Shown here: piece after piece, positions 37,249 through 45,819 of the stretch
Position numbering within the stretch: the first letter of the stretch is position 1
How the letters are laid out: every line of letters begins with the position of its first letter
DNA from: Bacillus proteolyticus
Lineage (GTDB): Bacteria; Bacillota; Bacilli; Bacillales; Bacillaceae_G
DNA: 51,115 nt
Assembly (NCBI RefSeq): GCF_001884065.1
Contig: NZ_MACH01000100.1
Span: 1 to 51,115 of the forward strand
Direction of reading: 5' to 3'
Made by a program: the position numbers and the translations under genes
The notes under the pieces: generated by a model
What the model was told of the DNA's origin: nothing
Databases searched by the model: none
The model's input: the letters and a program-made list of their open reading frames with translations, nothing else

Positions 37249-37554
37249 ATGGCATATTTATTACAAGTTGATTTTCCGTTTGAAGGTCCTTTTGGTGAGG
37301 AAATGGAAAAGGCGTTTTCGGATTTAGCAAAAAGTATTAATGAAGAAGAAGGATTCCATTGGAAAATATGGACAGAGAATCAAGAAACAAAAGAAGCTGG
37401 AGGCATCTATGTATTTGAAGAAACAAAAGATGCTGAAAAATACGCGGAAATGCACAAAAACAGACTTGAAGAAGCTGGTGTTAAAGATATTAGAGTAAGA
37501 ATTTTTAACATCAATGAAAAGTTAACGGAACTGAATCGTGGTTATATTAAATAA
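37249..37554 (+). CDS. YdhR-family putative monooxygenase
   Basis: A 101-aa dimeric ferredoxin-like-fold protein: YLLQVDFPFEGPFGEEM, EGFHWKIWTENQETKEAGGI and YVFEETKDAEKYAEMH are typical of YdhR. GGAG lies nine bases before ATG 37249. Relatives are thought to act on aromatic substrates; not proven. Confidence 0.83.
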   Translation: MAYLLQVDFPFEGPFGEEMEKAFSDLAKSINEEEGFHWKIWTENQETKEAGGIYVFEETKDAEKYAEMHKNRLEEAGVKDIRVRIFNINEKLTELNRGYIK

Positions 37555-37576
37555 TTCCGACAGTCGGAGCAAGCTT

Positions 37577-37606
37577 AAAAAGGAGGGGATAATCCCCTTC
37601 TTTTTT
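37577..37606 (+). terminator. Terminator
   Basis: AAGGAGGGGA and TCCCCTTCTT arms with T-run. Two more hairpins follow in the gene-free stretch to 37943: AATCCC/GGGATT at 37647-37668 and GACCCTTAC/GTAAGGGTC at 37809-37831. Confidence 0.8.
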
Positions 37607-37943
37607 GAATTCTTAAATTGATGATGAGGGGGATCTCACACAAAAAAAATCCCTATATAGATAGGGATTCGTGTATTGGCACATAGATCCTTGGAAAAGG
37701 ATATTCTAAGTGTAACATATGAGAGTTCTTGAATTTGTGAAATTGACGTGAAAGTACTGTGAAAACAGTTGTATTGAAATAGTTATTTATAAAAGGGTAA
37801 GACCCTTACTGGGAGGTAAGGGTCACAGGAAATGCAAATTTATTTGTAATTTGCTAAGATAATTATAATATATATACCAGTCTATACATATTACGAAAAT
37901 ATGAACAAAACTGTTATTTAGTAACTATAGGTAGAACATCCTA

Positions 37944-38264
37944 TTTCTTTTTATTTATATAATAAGATATAAATAGTAAGTCAAATGTGACAATGATAAT
38001 TATAAGTAATACTTCTAAAAGTGCTTCCGTTTTCCCATGCTGCAAAGACTTTAGAAAGAAATCCCATTCTTTTTCATAGGGAGGTTCTACCCAATTTCGT
38101 TGCAGTCCTAAAACCATTCCGTTTATAAAAAAGATAATACTTAATAGGATTCTTCCAACAAATACGGCAACTACTTTTATATTCCAATGCTTTATCTTGA
38201 TTACATACAGGAATGGGAATAGTATAAGTATCCAAAAAACAATAATATAGACTGTATTTATCAT
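37944..38264 (-). CDS. Small three-helix membrane protein
   Basis: A 107-aa protein with three hydrophobic helices (about 3-22, 30-54, 80-103), a polar loop with VEPPYEKEWDFF, and a lysine-rich end. No family recognised. Confidence 0.6.
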
Positions 38265-38354
38265 TCCTTACTCCTCACAAAATGATTGTTTCTTAATCTT
38301 GGTGAATTTTCAGGGTGAAAGTTACTGGTGTTCAAACCGTTTCTGCACTTGCGA

Positions 38355-38383
38355 AAAAAGGAGTCAGAATACCGGCTCCTTTT
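38355..38383 (-). terminator. Terminator of the VOC gene
   Basis: GGAG and CTCC stem read on the minus strand with TTTTTT directly after the stop codon. Confidence 0.6.
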
Positions 38384-38776
38384 CTATCTCTCCGTCTCAA
38401 AAAACTCAATCCACTCTCCATCAGGTCCAGCAAAAAATATGTAACGTGTTCCATCTGGCAATGTTTCGATTTCTTCACCTAGTAAAAATGTTACTTTGTG
38501 GCTTTCTAGTCTTTTGATTTTATCTTCTAATGAATCCACTTTAAAGCAAATGTGATGTACTTTTCCTTCGGCTGGAAGGGAAGAGTTATAACCTTCAATT
38601 AGTTCAAGTATCGTTTCCTTTGATTCTTCTACACCTAAAAAAGCGAGTTTTAAATCTGGGTTCGGATGTCCCATGCGCTTAATGAGCTGTAAGCCAACGA
38701 CTTTTTCATAAAATGAAATAGATGTTTCTAAATCTGTAACCATAAGTCCTACGTGTTCAATTCTTCTAACTGGCAT
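38384..38776 (-). CDS. VOC family protein, glyoxalase-like
   Basis: A 130-aa single VOC domain: RIEHVGLMVTDLETSISFYE with the first metal His, VHHICFKVDSLEDKI with the second, and GPDGEWIEFFE with the Glu. Lactoylglutathione-lyase or methylmalonyl-CoA-epimerase-like; substrate open. AAGAAGG precedes the ATG on the minus strand. Confidence 0.83.
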   Translation of the reverse strand: MPVRRIEHVGLMVTDLETSISFYEKVVGLQLIKRMGHPNPDLKLAFLGVEESKETILELIEGYNSSLPAEGKVHHICFKVDSLEDKIKRLESHKVTFLLGEEIETLPDGTRYIFFAGPDGEWIEFFETER

Positions 38777-38917
38777 GTGCGACCCTTCTTTCTGAAAATT
38801 ATATATAAAATAATATGGAAAATTAAGAAAATAAGCAAGATATAATTGTTACAATTTTTAGGGCGTTATATGGTATAGTGAGAAAGTATGTTTGGGGAGA
38901 AGGAAGGAGATTATACG

Positions 38918-41197
38918 ATGAATACACCTACTCAAACTCCTTCATTATCAGAAACGATGAAAGAGTGGCACTATGCATTAGCATATGAAATTAAACATTG
39001 GAAAACGATAGGTGGTAGTAAAATTTCTATCATGAACGGTCGTTTTTTATATACAGATTATGAAAATACAGTGTATGTATTTCAGCTTATTTCGGAAGTA
39101 AGCTTACCTGAAGGTTCACCGATTCGAATTGAGTTCGATGGTGAGGAAGCGACAGGGGAAGTATTATCTGTACATGGATTAGAAATAGAACTGAAGTTAA
39201 ATGATTATATACAAGGCGAAATACGAGAAGCGGTTTTATATAGTGAACCGTGGCAATTGTTAGAGCAACTGCAAGAAAGATTGAAAGAAGCGCGTAAGGA
39301 TAAGCTGAAACGTAATCGTATAAAGCGTCTTGTTGAGGGGACGAGTAGTCCAAGGCATATTGAGAAGATGAAAAATACGAAAAATGAATTGGCGTATCGT
39401 TCATTTTACAACCCGACAACGTACGTGTGGGGACCACCTGGCACAGGGAAGTCTTACAATTTATCACGTATTATTTCGGCGCATTATCAAAAAGGAAAAT
39501 CGGTACTTGTGTTAGCTCATAGTAATGCGGCAGTAGATGTATTAATGAGCGAAGTAACGAAGCAAATTGAAAAGAAAAAGAAATGGACGCCTGGCGAAAT
39601 TGTTCGTTACGGTTATAGTCAACATGAACATATACGAAATCATGAAACGTTACTTGCATCGAAATTAGTTGAAACGACGAACGGATCTTGGGGAGAAGAA
39701 AGGCTCTATTTAGAGGAAACACGACAAGATCTTCGTGAAAAGATTTTATCATATAAAGCGACTTCTGCTGATAAGAAGCGCATACAAGAGATTGAAAGTG
39801 ATCTTAGAAAGCAAAAAGCGAAAATTAAAGAAGTAGAAAAAGAATACATTGAAAATGCGAAAGTAATCGGTGCGACTTTATCGAAATGTGCAATTGATGC
39901 GCTTATTTATGAGCGCACATTTGATTTAGTTGTCGTAGATGAAGTGAGTATGGCATATGTTCCGCAAATCGCATTAGCTGCTTCTCTTGGGAAACGTATT
40001 GTCGTTTGTGGTGACTTTTTACAGTTACCTCCGATTGCGATGGCAAACCATGAACTCGTTCGAAAATGGCTCGGGGAAGATATGTTTTACCATGCTGGGA
40101 TTGTTGAGTCTGTCAATAAATCAGAAGCACATCCGAACCTCTTTATGTTGCAGGAACAAAGACGTATGCATGCGGATATATCGAAGTTTACAAACTCATT
40201 TATTTATAAAAATAGAGTATATGACCATGCATCTGTTTCAGAGCGTAAAGAACTTGCGCAATTGCAACCGTTCGAAAATGAAGCGAGTGTTTTATTTGAT
40301 ACGAGCTTAATGGGAGCATTTTCGTTAAAAGACGCTGCTTCAGGATCTCGTTTTAACATTATGTCTGGTTTAGTAGCGATGCAAATGATGTTAATCGGAT
40401 TGTTAGACGGTGTTCAGTCGATTGGTGTTGTGACACCTTACAGGGCGCAGTCACGTTTTTTATCGACGTGTATTAGAGAAATGTTGCAGAGAACGAAATA
40501 TCAAAACATACCAGTTTTAGCGGCGACAGTTCATAAGTTTCAAGGTTCTGAAAGAGATATGATGATCTTTGATACGGTTGACAGTTATCCGCAAGAACGA
40601 CCTGGCGTGTTATTCTTTGACCATAAAAATCATCGCCTCGTCAATGTAGCAGTAACAAGAGCGAGAGGGAAGTTCATTCAATTATCAGATTGCCATTATA
40701 TGCGTAAAAACCTTTCGAGAAAACAAGCGTTATCACAATTAACAGCTCATATAGAACGTCATGGAGATGTGTATGATCGCACGACATCAAGACAAGTATG
40801 GGAGCGGAAAATTTCGAAACGTTTACGCTGGTTTATGGAAATGAATCTTGAGGAACCGAAAGGGCTATTAAAAGATATTTTAGCTGCAAAACGAAAAATC
40901 ATTATTTCACTTCCAAGTACAAGGCAAGTAGATAAACGAGTATGGCAAGCGTTAATGCGTACAAATGCGCAAATAACGGTGTATAGTGATGGACCAGTTC
41001 CATTGAAAAATGTAAAGTTACAAAGGCAAAATAAAGCATTCCCGTTTATCGTAATTGATGATGAAATCTTCTGGGCAGGCGCACCGCTCACATCTCAAAT
41101 GATATTTGAAGGTAGTACGGAATTTCCGTACATATGTGCAAGGATGCAAGCACCTGAGACAATCGGCGTATTAAAAGGATTTTTAGATATTCGGTAA
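38918..41197 (+). CDS. Superfamily 1 DNA/RNA helicase with degenerate PLD-like tail
   Basis: A 759-aa helicase of the DNA2/NAM7/UPF1-like SF1 group. Motif I is WGPPGTGKS, motif II VVDEVS, motif III GDFLQLPP, motif IV EQRRM, motif V TVHKFQGSERDM, motif VI VNVAVTRARG. After about residue 650 a tail reads IIISLPSTRQVDKRVWQAL and FPFIVIDDEIFWAGAP, which resembles a phospholipase-D-type half with the HxK catalytic pair lost. Start ATG 38918 lies seven bases after AAGGAGA. Role in DNA repair or RNA handling is inferred. Confidence 0.85.
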   Translation: MNTPTQTPSLSETMKEWHYALAYEIKHWKTIGGSKISIMNGRFLYTDYENTVYVFQLISEVSLPEGSPIRIEFDGEEATGEVLSVHGLEIELKLNDYIQGEIREAVLYSEPWQLLEQLQERLKEARKDKLKRNRIKRLVEGTSSPRHIEKMKNTKNELAYRSFYNPTTYVWGPPGTGKSYNLSRIISAHYQKGKSVLVLAHSNAAVDVLMSEVTKQIEKKKKWTPGEIVRYGYSQHEHIRNHETLLASKLVETTNGSWGEERLYLEETRQDLREKILSYKATSADKKRIQEIESDLRKQKAKIKEVEKEYIENAKVIGATLSKCAIDALIYERTFDLVVVDEVSMAYVPQIALAASLGKRIVVCGDFLQLPPIAMANHELVRKWLGEDMFYHAGIVESVNKSEAHPNLFMLQEQRRMHADISKFTNSFIYKNRVYDHASVSERKELAQLQPFENEASVLFDTSLMGAFSLKDAASGSRFNIMSGLVAMQMMLIGLLDGVQSIGVVTPYRAQSRFLSTCIREMLQRTKYQNIPVLAATVHKFQGSERDMMIFDTVDSYPQERPGVLFFDHKNHRLVNVAVTRARGKFIQLSDCHYMRKNLSRKQALSQLTAHIERHGDVYDRTTSRQVWERKISKRLRWFMEMNLEEPKGLLKDILAAKRKIIISLPSTRQVDKRVWQALMRTNAQITVYSDGPVPLKNVKLQRQNKAFPFIVIDDEIFWAGAPLTSQMIFEGSTEFPYICARMQAPETIGVLKGFLDIR

Positions 41198-41214
41198 ATT
41201 CGGATAGGAATTCC

Positions 41215-41243
41215 TTGACTTTTAATCGGAATGAACTTAGAAT
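41215..41243 (+). promoter_or_regulatory. Promoter of the SAM riboswitch transcript
   Basis: TTGACT at 41215-41220, 17-base spacer, TAGAAT at 41238-41243. Confidence 0.75.
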
Positions 41244-41274
41244 GAAAATAATTTAATATAATTTTATGAAAATT

Positions 41275-41372
41275 CTTATCATGAGAGGTGGAGGGACTGG
41301 CCCTACGAAACCTCGGCAGCGGATTCTTTATGAATACTGTGCCAATTCCAGCAAGTTAACTTGAAAGATAAG
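41275..41372 (+). ncRNA. SAM-I (S-box) riboswitch
   Basis: CTTATC and GATAAG form P1. Between them are the S-box landmarks AGAGGTGGAGGGACTGGCCC, ACGAAACCTCGGCAGC and GCCAATTCCAGC. High SAM should stabilise P1 and let the terminator at 41403-41436 form. Confidence 0.95.
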
Positions 41373-41402
41373 AAAGAAGCTCATTTTGACTGTATATACA
41401 GA

Positions 41403-41436
41403 AGCCTCTTTCTATCTTTTAGAAAGAGGCTTTTTT
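41403..41436 (+). terminator. Riboswitch-controlled terminator
   Basis: AGCCTCTTTCT and AGAAAGAGGCT arms with T-run, directly after the SAM-I aptamer and before the M20 gene. Confidence 0.92.
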
Positions 41437-41461
41437 ACGTAAAAATAAAGGGGGAAGAAAA

Positions 41462-42667
41462 ATGGGAGCGACAGGAGTAGCGTCACAAAGAAAAACAATT
41501 GAAGAGAGTATAGAAAGAAATAAGGAAAAGTACATAGAAACAAGTCATGATATTCATGCGAATCCGGAGATTGGTAATCAAGAGTTTTACGCATCAAGAA
41601 CGTTAAGTTTATTGCTAGGTAGTGCAGGATTTCAGTTGCAGCACAATATAGCTGGACATGAAACGGGATTTATCGCGCGGAAAAGTTCAGGAAAGCAAGG
41701 GCCAGTTATCGCATTTTTAGCGGAGTATGACGCTTTACCAGGACTCGGTCATGCGTGTGGTCACAATTTAATTGGCACAATTAGCGTCGCAGCAGCAATC
41801 GCATTATCAGAAACGCTTGAAGAAATTGGCGGAGAAGTTGTCGTGTTCGGAACACCAGCAGAAGAAGGCGGGCCAAACGGTAGCGCGAAATCGAGTTATG
41901 TAAAAGCAGGTTTATTTAAAGATGTTGATGCGGCGCTTATGATTCATCCGAGTGGAAAAACAGCGACAACGAGTCCTTCACTAGCAGTCGATCCACTTGA
42001 TTTTCATTTTTACGGAAAGACAGCTCACGCGGCAGCTTCACCTGAAGAAGGGATTAACGCATTAGATGCGGTTATTCAGCTGTACAACAGTATTAACGCA
42101 CTTCGCCAACAACTTCCATCAGATGTGAGAATTCATGGCGTCATTACAGAGGGCGGAAAAGCGCCTAACATTATTCCTGACTACGCTGCAGCGAGGTTCT
42201 TCATCCGCGCAGCAACGAGAAAAAGATGTGCGGAAGTAACAGAGAAAGTAAGAAACATCGCAGAGGGAGCAGCGTTAGCAACAGGTACGAAAGTAAAAAT
42301 CCATCAATTCCAAAATGAAATCGATGAATTACTCGTAACAAAAACATATAACGACATCGTAGCTGAAGAACTAGAACTATTAGGTGAAGAAGTAAATCGT
42401 AAAGAAAGACTTGGCATCGGTTCAACCGACGCAGGAAACGTAAGCCAAGTTGTACCGACAATTCACCCGTACATTAAAATCGGTCCAGATGACTTAATTG
42501 CGCATACGAATGAATTTAGAGAAGCAGCACGTTCAGAACTTGGAGATAAAGCGCTAGTTACATCGGCAAAAGCACTAGCAAATACAGCGTATCGATTAAT
42601 TACGGAAGAAGGGCTGTTAGAGAAGGTGAAAGAGGAGTTTAGAGAGGCGCAGAGGAATCAGGGATAA
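41462..42667 (+). CDS. M20 family amidohydrolase under SAM riboswitch control
   Basis: A 401-aa M20D-type metallopeptidase/amidohydrolase. The dizinc site residues are visible: GHACGHN, AEEGGPNGS and MIHPSGK. The family removes acyl groups from N-acyl amino acids or splits p-aminobenzoyl-glutamate-like amides. S-box control ties it to sulfur metabolism, so N-acyl-cysteine or N-acyl-methionine derivatives are the likely substrates, as with SndA/ScmP of B. subtilis (from family knowledge). AAGGGGGAAG precedes the ATG. Confidence 0.85.
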   Translation: MGATGVASQRKTIEESIERNKEKYIETSHDIHANPEIGNQEFYASRTLSLLLGSAGFQLQHNIAGHETGFIARKSSGKQGPVIAFLAEYDALPGLGHACGHNLIGTISVAAAIALSETLEEIGGEVVVFGTPAEEGGPNGSAKSSYVKAGLFKDVDAALMIHPSGKTATTSPSLAVDPLDFHFYGKTAHAAASPEEGINALDAVIQLYNSINALRQQLPSDVRIHGVITEGGKAPNIIPDYAAARFFIRAATRKRCAEVTEKVRNIAEGAALATGTKVKIHQFQNEIDELLVTKTYNDIVAEELELLGEEVNRKERLGIGSTDAGNVSQVVPTIHPYIKIGPDDLIAHTNEFREAARSELGDKALVTSAKALANTAYRLITEEGLLEKVKEEFREAQRNQG

Positions 42668-42719
42668 GGGGATTAAGGTGCTCTTTTCGAAGAGCAATCT
42701 AATTAATAAGTAGAGATAT

Positions 42720-42753
42720 AAAAAAGAACATTGATATTTCAATGTTCTTTTTT
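42720..42753. terminator. Bidirectional terminator
   Basis: AAAAGAACATTG and CAATGTTCTTTT arms. Confidence 0.88.
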
Positions 42754-42822
42754 ATTTACTAATCATTGATTTTGTTGGTTTTTCTCAAGAAAGAGAAACT
42801 TTTACTGTTACGTACCCCTTTA

Positions 42823-43263
42823 TTAGAACGACAATTTCTCCTCAAACTCACTCTTTAATACAATTAAAGGAGATGATAATCCAAATTGCATTAAAGAGTC
42901 TAAAAATGTAGCGAGAGAATCCATCGAATCGCTCATGACCTTCATCATATAATTAAATTCGCCGCTAATTCGATATAAATCTGTTACTTCAGGAGCGGCA
43001 TTACAATATTGGATAAAATCAGAGCATTGGCTCGTTTTAAACATAATGAATGCTTGAATGTTTTTATTAATTTTGGAAGGCTCAAATTTCGTTCGGTAAG
43101 CCGCTATAACTCCTTGATCTTCAAGCTTATTAATACGCTCTTTTACAGCAGGCTGCGTCATGGATATAATTCGTCCTATTTCTGAAACGGAAATCCTCGC
43201 ATTTTCATATAACAAGTTCATTATTTTGTGATCGATGTCATCCAGTTTTATTGCATTTTGCAT
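42823..43263 (-). CDS. Lrp/AsnC-family regulator
   Basis: A 146-aa regulator: N-terminal helix-turn-helix (LDDIDHKIMNLLYENARISV, TQPAVKERINKLEDQGVI) and a RAM-type ligand domain (VTDLYRISGEFNYMMKV). Likely binds an amino acid. It stands alone, pointing away from the bcr1 copy and the SDR gene. Targets unknown. Confidence 0.87.
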   Translation of the reverse strand: MQNAIKLDDIDHKIMNLLYENARISVSEIGRIISMTQPAVKERINKLEDQGVIAAYRTKFEPSKINKNIQAFIMFKTSQCSDFIQYCNAAPEVTDLYRISGEFNYMMKVMSDSMDSLATFLDSLMQFGLSSPLIVLKSEFEEKLSF

Positions 43264-43397
43264 GAGGTTATCTCCCTTGTTTTATTTTCTAAAGTAAATT
43301 GCAATTTATAACTATAATATCATAAGTGAAGGAACTGAATTACCTATAAATCTATATTTAAAATGATTGGTGTTTGCATGAAAATATAAGTATAGGA

Positions 43398-43555
43398 TTT
43401 ACCCCGCATTAACGGGCAGTAAAACTCCCACCTCAAAATTCAGCTGGAGCAAAGTGGTTAGGTGAGAGATTAACTGCCCGTAAAAGCCCGCTTGGTGAGG
43501 GCTAATAATCAGTGGGGGATGAAGAAAACCCCCACTGATTAAAGTTTCACTTTAT
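43398..43555 (+). repeat. bcr1 repeat upstream of the SDR gene
   Basis: Full-length, left border TTTAC (drifted from TTTAT), right border TTTAT. It carries the CGGGCAG/CTGCCCG stem and the AATCAGTGG/CCACTGATT stem. Its end is 29 bases before the SDR start, in the same orientation and nearly the same distance as the copy before the P450 gene. Confidence 0.9.
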
Positions 43556-43584
43556 CAAACGGAAATTTAGGAAGGATGGAAAAA

Positions 43585-44349
43585 ATGAAGAATCTTGATG
43601 GGAAAGTAGCGTTAGTAACAGGGGCGAGTCGCGGTATTGGTCGGGCGATTGCGATGAGATTGGCAAACGACGGTGCATTAGTAGCGGTTCACTATGCTCG
43701 AAATAAAACAGCTGCAGATGAAACGATTAGTGAGATTGAATCTAATGGAGGAAAAGCGTTCTTAATTGAAGCTGAGCTCAATTCAATTGATGGTGTCAAA
43801 AAGCTAGTAGAACAATTAAAATATGAATTACAAATAAGAGTTGGTACATCAGAGGTTGATATGTTAGTAAACAATGCAGGGATAGGTACACAAGGAACGA
43901 TTGAAGATACGACAGAAGAAGTTTTTGATGAAATTATGGCCGTAAATATGAAGGCGCCGTTCTTTTTAATTCAGCAAACATTACCATTACTACGAGCAGA
44001 AGGGCGCATTATCAACATTTCATCAGCTGAAGTACGACTTGGTTTTACAGGCTCAATTGCATACGGTTTAAGTAAAGGCGCATTGAATACGATGACTCTC
44101 CCTCTAGCAAAACATCTTGGAGAAAAAGGTATAACAGTAAATACAATTATGCCTGGATATACGAAGACAGATATGAATGCGAAATTGCTAGATAATCCAG
44201 AAATACGAAATTTTGCTACGAATTCATCTGTGTTCGGACGAATAGGGCAAGTTGAAGATATTGCAGATGCAGTAGCGTTCCTTGCTTCTCCTGATAGCCG
44301 CTGGGTAACAGGGCAGATTTTAGATGTTTCTGGTGGGTTTTGTTTATAG
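43585..44349 (+). CDS. SDR-family oxidoreductase
   Basis: A 254-aa classical short-chain dehydrogenase: TGASRGIGRAIA (cofactor loop), NNAG, the catalytic Ser region NISSAEV, YGLSK with catalytic Tyr/Lys, and a C-terminal GQILDVSGGF. NADP(H)-type 3-oxoacyl-ACP-reductase-like. AGGAAGG lies nine bases before ATG 43585; ATG 43576 would touch it. The bcr1 copy fills its leader. The gene ends 11 bases before an IS231-like end. Confidence 0.88.
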   Translation: MKNLDGKVALVTGASRGIGRAIAMRLANDGALVAVHYARNKTAADETISEIESNGGKAFLIEAELNSIDGVKKLVEQLKYELQIRVGTSEVDMLVNNAGIGTQGTIEDTTEEVFDEIMAVNMKAPFFLIQQTLPLLRAEGRIINISSAEVRLGFTGSIAYGLSKGALNTMTLPLAKHLGEKGITVNTIMPGYTKTDMNAKLLDNPEIRNFATNSSVFGRIGQVEDIADAVAFLASPDSRWVTGQILDVSGGFCL

Positions 44350-44360
44350 GGGTACTACTC

Positions 44361-44380
44361 CATACCCATCAAGCTAATCA
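44361..44380 (+). repeat. IS231-like left terminal repeat
   Basis: CATACCCATCAAGCTAATCA resembles the IS231 end CATGCCCATCAACTTAAG. It is preceded by GGGTACTACTC, which fits the GGG-N5-CCC type of IS231 target. A matching inverted sequence, TTAGCTTGAT...GATGAGCGGTACCCC, lies at 45129-45155. Confidence 0.5.
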
Positions 44381-44465
44381 AGTAAATTACTAGTTATGAA
44401 ACGATCCTTGTTTCATATCTGGTAATTTATAGAAAGGTAGGCATGATAAAGAAGTCTATTAAAAC

Positions 44466-45131
44466 GTGATTTTTTCGCTAGGCAACTTGAATAAGGGGGC
44501 TGTTTCTGTTCTTGTGCTAGTATCAGGGATTATGGTTCAACGGTTGTTACCATCATCTTCAAATAAAGAGCAATTAAATTGGAAAGACGAACTTCTGCGA
44601 TTTAAGAATATTCATCTTTGGGCAGCGAACGTAACAAGTATGTTCATTATTGGTGGTACGTTTGCAGCATTTAGTTATTTCACTCCAACCTTTACAAATG
44701 TTACAGGATTTTCAAGCACAAGCATTCCATATTTACTTGCTCTCTATGGTAGCGCGACGGTAATTGGGAATATAATAATTGGCAAGTTCGCTGATAAATT
44801 TACAATGAAAATACTTATGGGTGGATTAATTATATTAATCATAGCGTTGTCTTTATTTGCTTTAAGTGCAGAGAATAAATACATTGCAGTTATTTCTACG
44901 ATTTTTATTGGTTTAACTGGTGTAGCATTGAATCCAGCTATGGTTGCGAGGGTGATGAAATCAGCTAGTAATGGAATAATGATAAATACCGTTCATAGTT
45001 CTTTTATTACGCTAGGTATTGTTATTGGTTCGTCATTAGGTGGTCTTGGGATCAGTAAAGGATATGGTTTTGTATCTCCGCTATGGATTGGAGCTTGTTT
45101 AGCTATCCTTGGGGTAGTTTTATTTTCTTAG
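44466..45131 (+). pseudogene. MFS transporter, C-terminal half only
   Basis: A frame of 221 codons encoding a linker and six membrane helices of an MFS exporter (ELLRFKNIHLWAANVTSMFI onward). The first half (about 170 residues with helices 1-6) is missing. A ribosome site and ATG at 44442 (IKKSIKT then stop) could be the original start, fused by a deletion. Bracketed by IS231-like ends. Confidence 0.72.
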
Positions 45132-45270
45132 CTTGATTTCGATGAGCGGTACCCCATAAAGGCCCCTGATACATAATTGATGTTCTGCCATTTGTAGAAA
45201 ACAATCCACTTATACCATTTTAACAAGAAGAAATATCTCGTCCATGTTGTAATATTGGCTTACGTTAAGC

Positions 45271-45317
45271 TTGTGAAAAAATCATATTCATGTATAATAC
45301 AATTGATGTATGATACA
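45271..45317 (+). promoter_or_regulatory. Promoter with twin palindromic operators of marR-accA
   Basis: TTGTGA at 45271-45276 and TATAAT at 45293-45298, spacer 16. TGTATAATACA (45291-45301) and TGTATGATACA (45307-45317) are two palindromes exactly 16 bases apart, the first covering the -10. This is a strong picture of repression by the MarR product. Confidence 0.75.
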
Positions 45318-45340
45318 ATAGTTGTAGGAGGGTGACCTTT

Positions 45341-45787
45341 TTGAAAAGAGAAGATGCCTTAAAACTAAGAACAGATATTAAGAAAATGATTATAATAACT
45401 GGGGTTTTTGAATCTCAAAATTTGCCCAATGGACCATTTGAAAAACCTTTACCAACTTCTCAAATGATGGCGTTAGAAGAACTAGAGGTGGAAAAATTAA
45501 CTGTTTGGCAACTATCCAATAAACTTAGATTAGAGACTTCAACTGTAAGTAGATTGGTAGATAAGTTAGTAAAAAAGGGGCTTATTTATCGTGAAGTAAA
45601 TGAAAAAAATAGAAGAGAACTTTTTCTGCACCTCACAGAAAAAGGTCACATAACTGTTAATTGCTTAAGAGAGCAATCCATTACATTTTATCAAAGTATT
45701 CTCAATAATTTATCAGAATCAGAACAAAAAATAGTTGTGGATGGTTTTGAATTATTTATTGATTCTATTTCTAAGCCTTTTGATTAG
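45341..45787 (+). CDS. MarR-family regulator beside accA
   Basis: A 148-aa winged-helix regulator: LTVWQLSNKLRLETSTVSRLV is the DNA-reading segment and NRRELFLHLTEKG the wing. The start is TTG at 45341, eight bases after GGAGG; the GTG at 45332 touches that site. The accA start follows 32 bases after its stop, so they form an operon. The twin palindromes over the promoter imply autoregulation. Confidence 0.85.
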   Translation: MKREDALKLRTDIKKMIIITGVFESQNLPNGPFEKPLPTSQMMALEELEVEKLTVWQLSNKLRLETSTVSRLVDKLVKKGLIYREVNEKNRRELFLHLTEKGHITVNCLREQSITFYQSILNNLSESEQKIVVDGFELFIDSISKPFD

Positions 45788-45819
45788 AGTGAGGTAAATC
45801 ATAACATTTGGAGGATAAA

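Noticed and set aside
44466-45131. Functional small transporter
   Set aside because: Only the C-terminal six helices of an MFS protein are present and no ribosome site precedes the frame.
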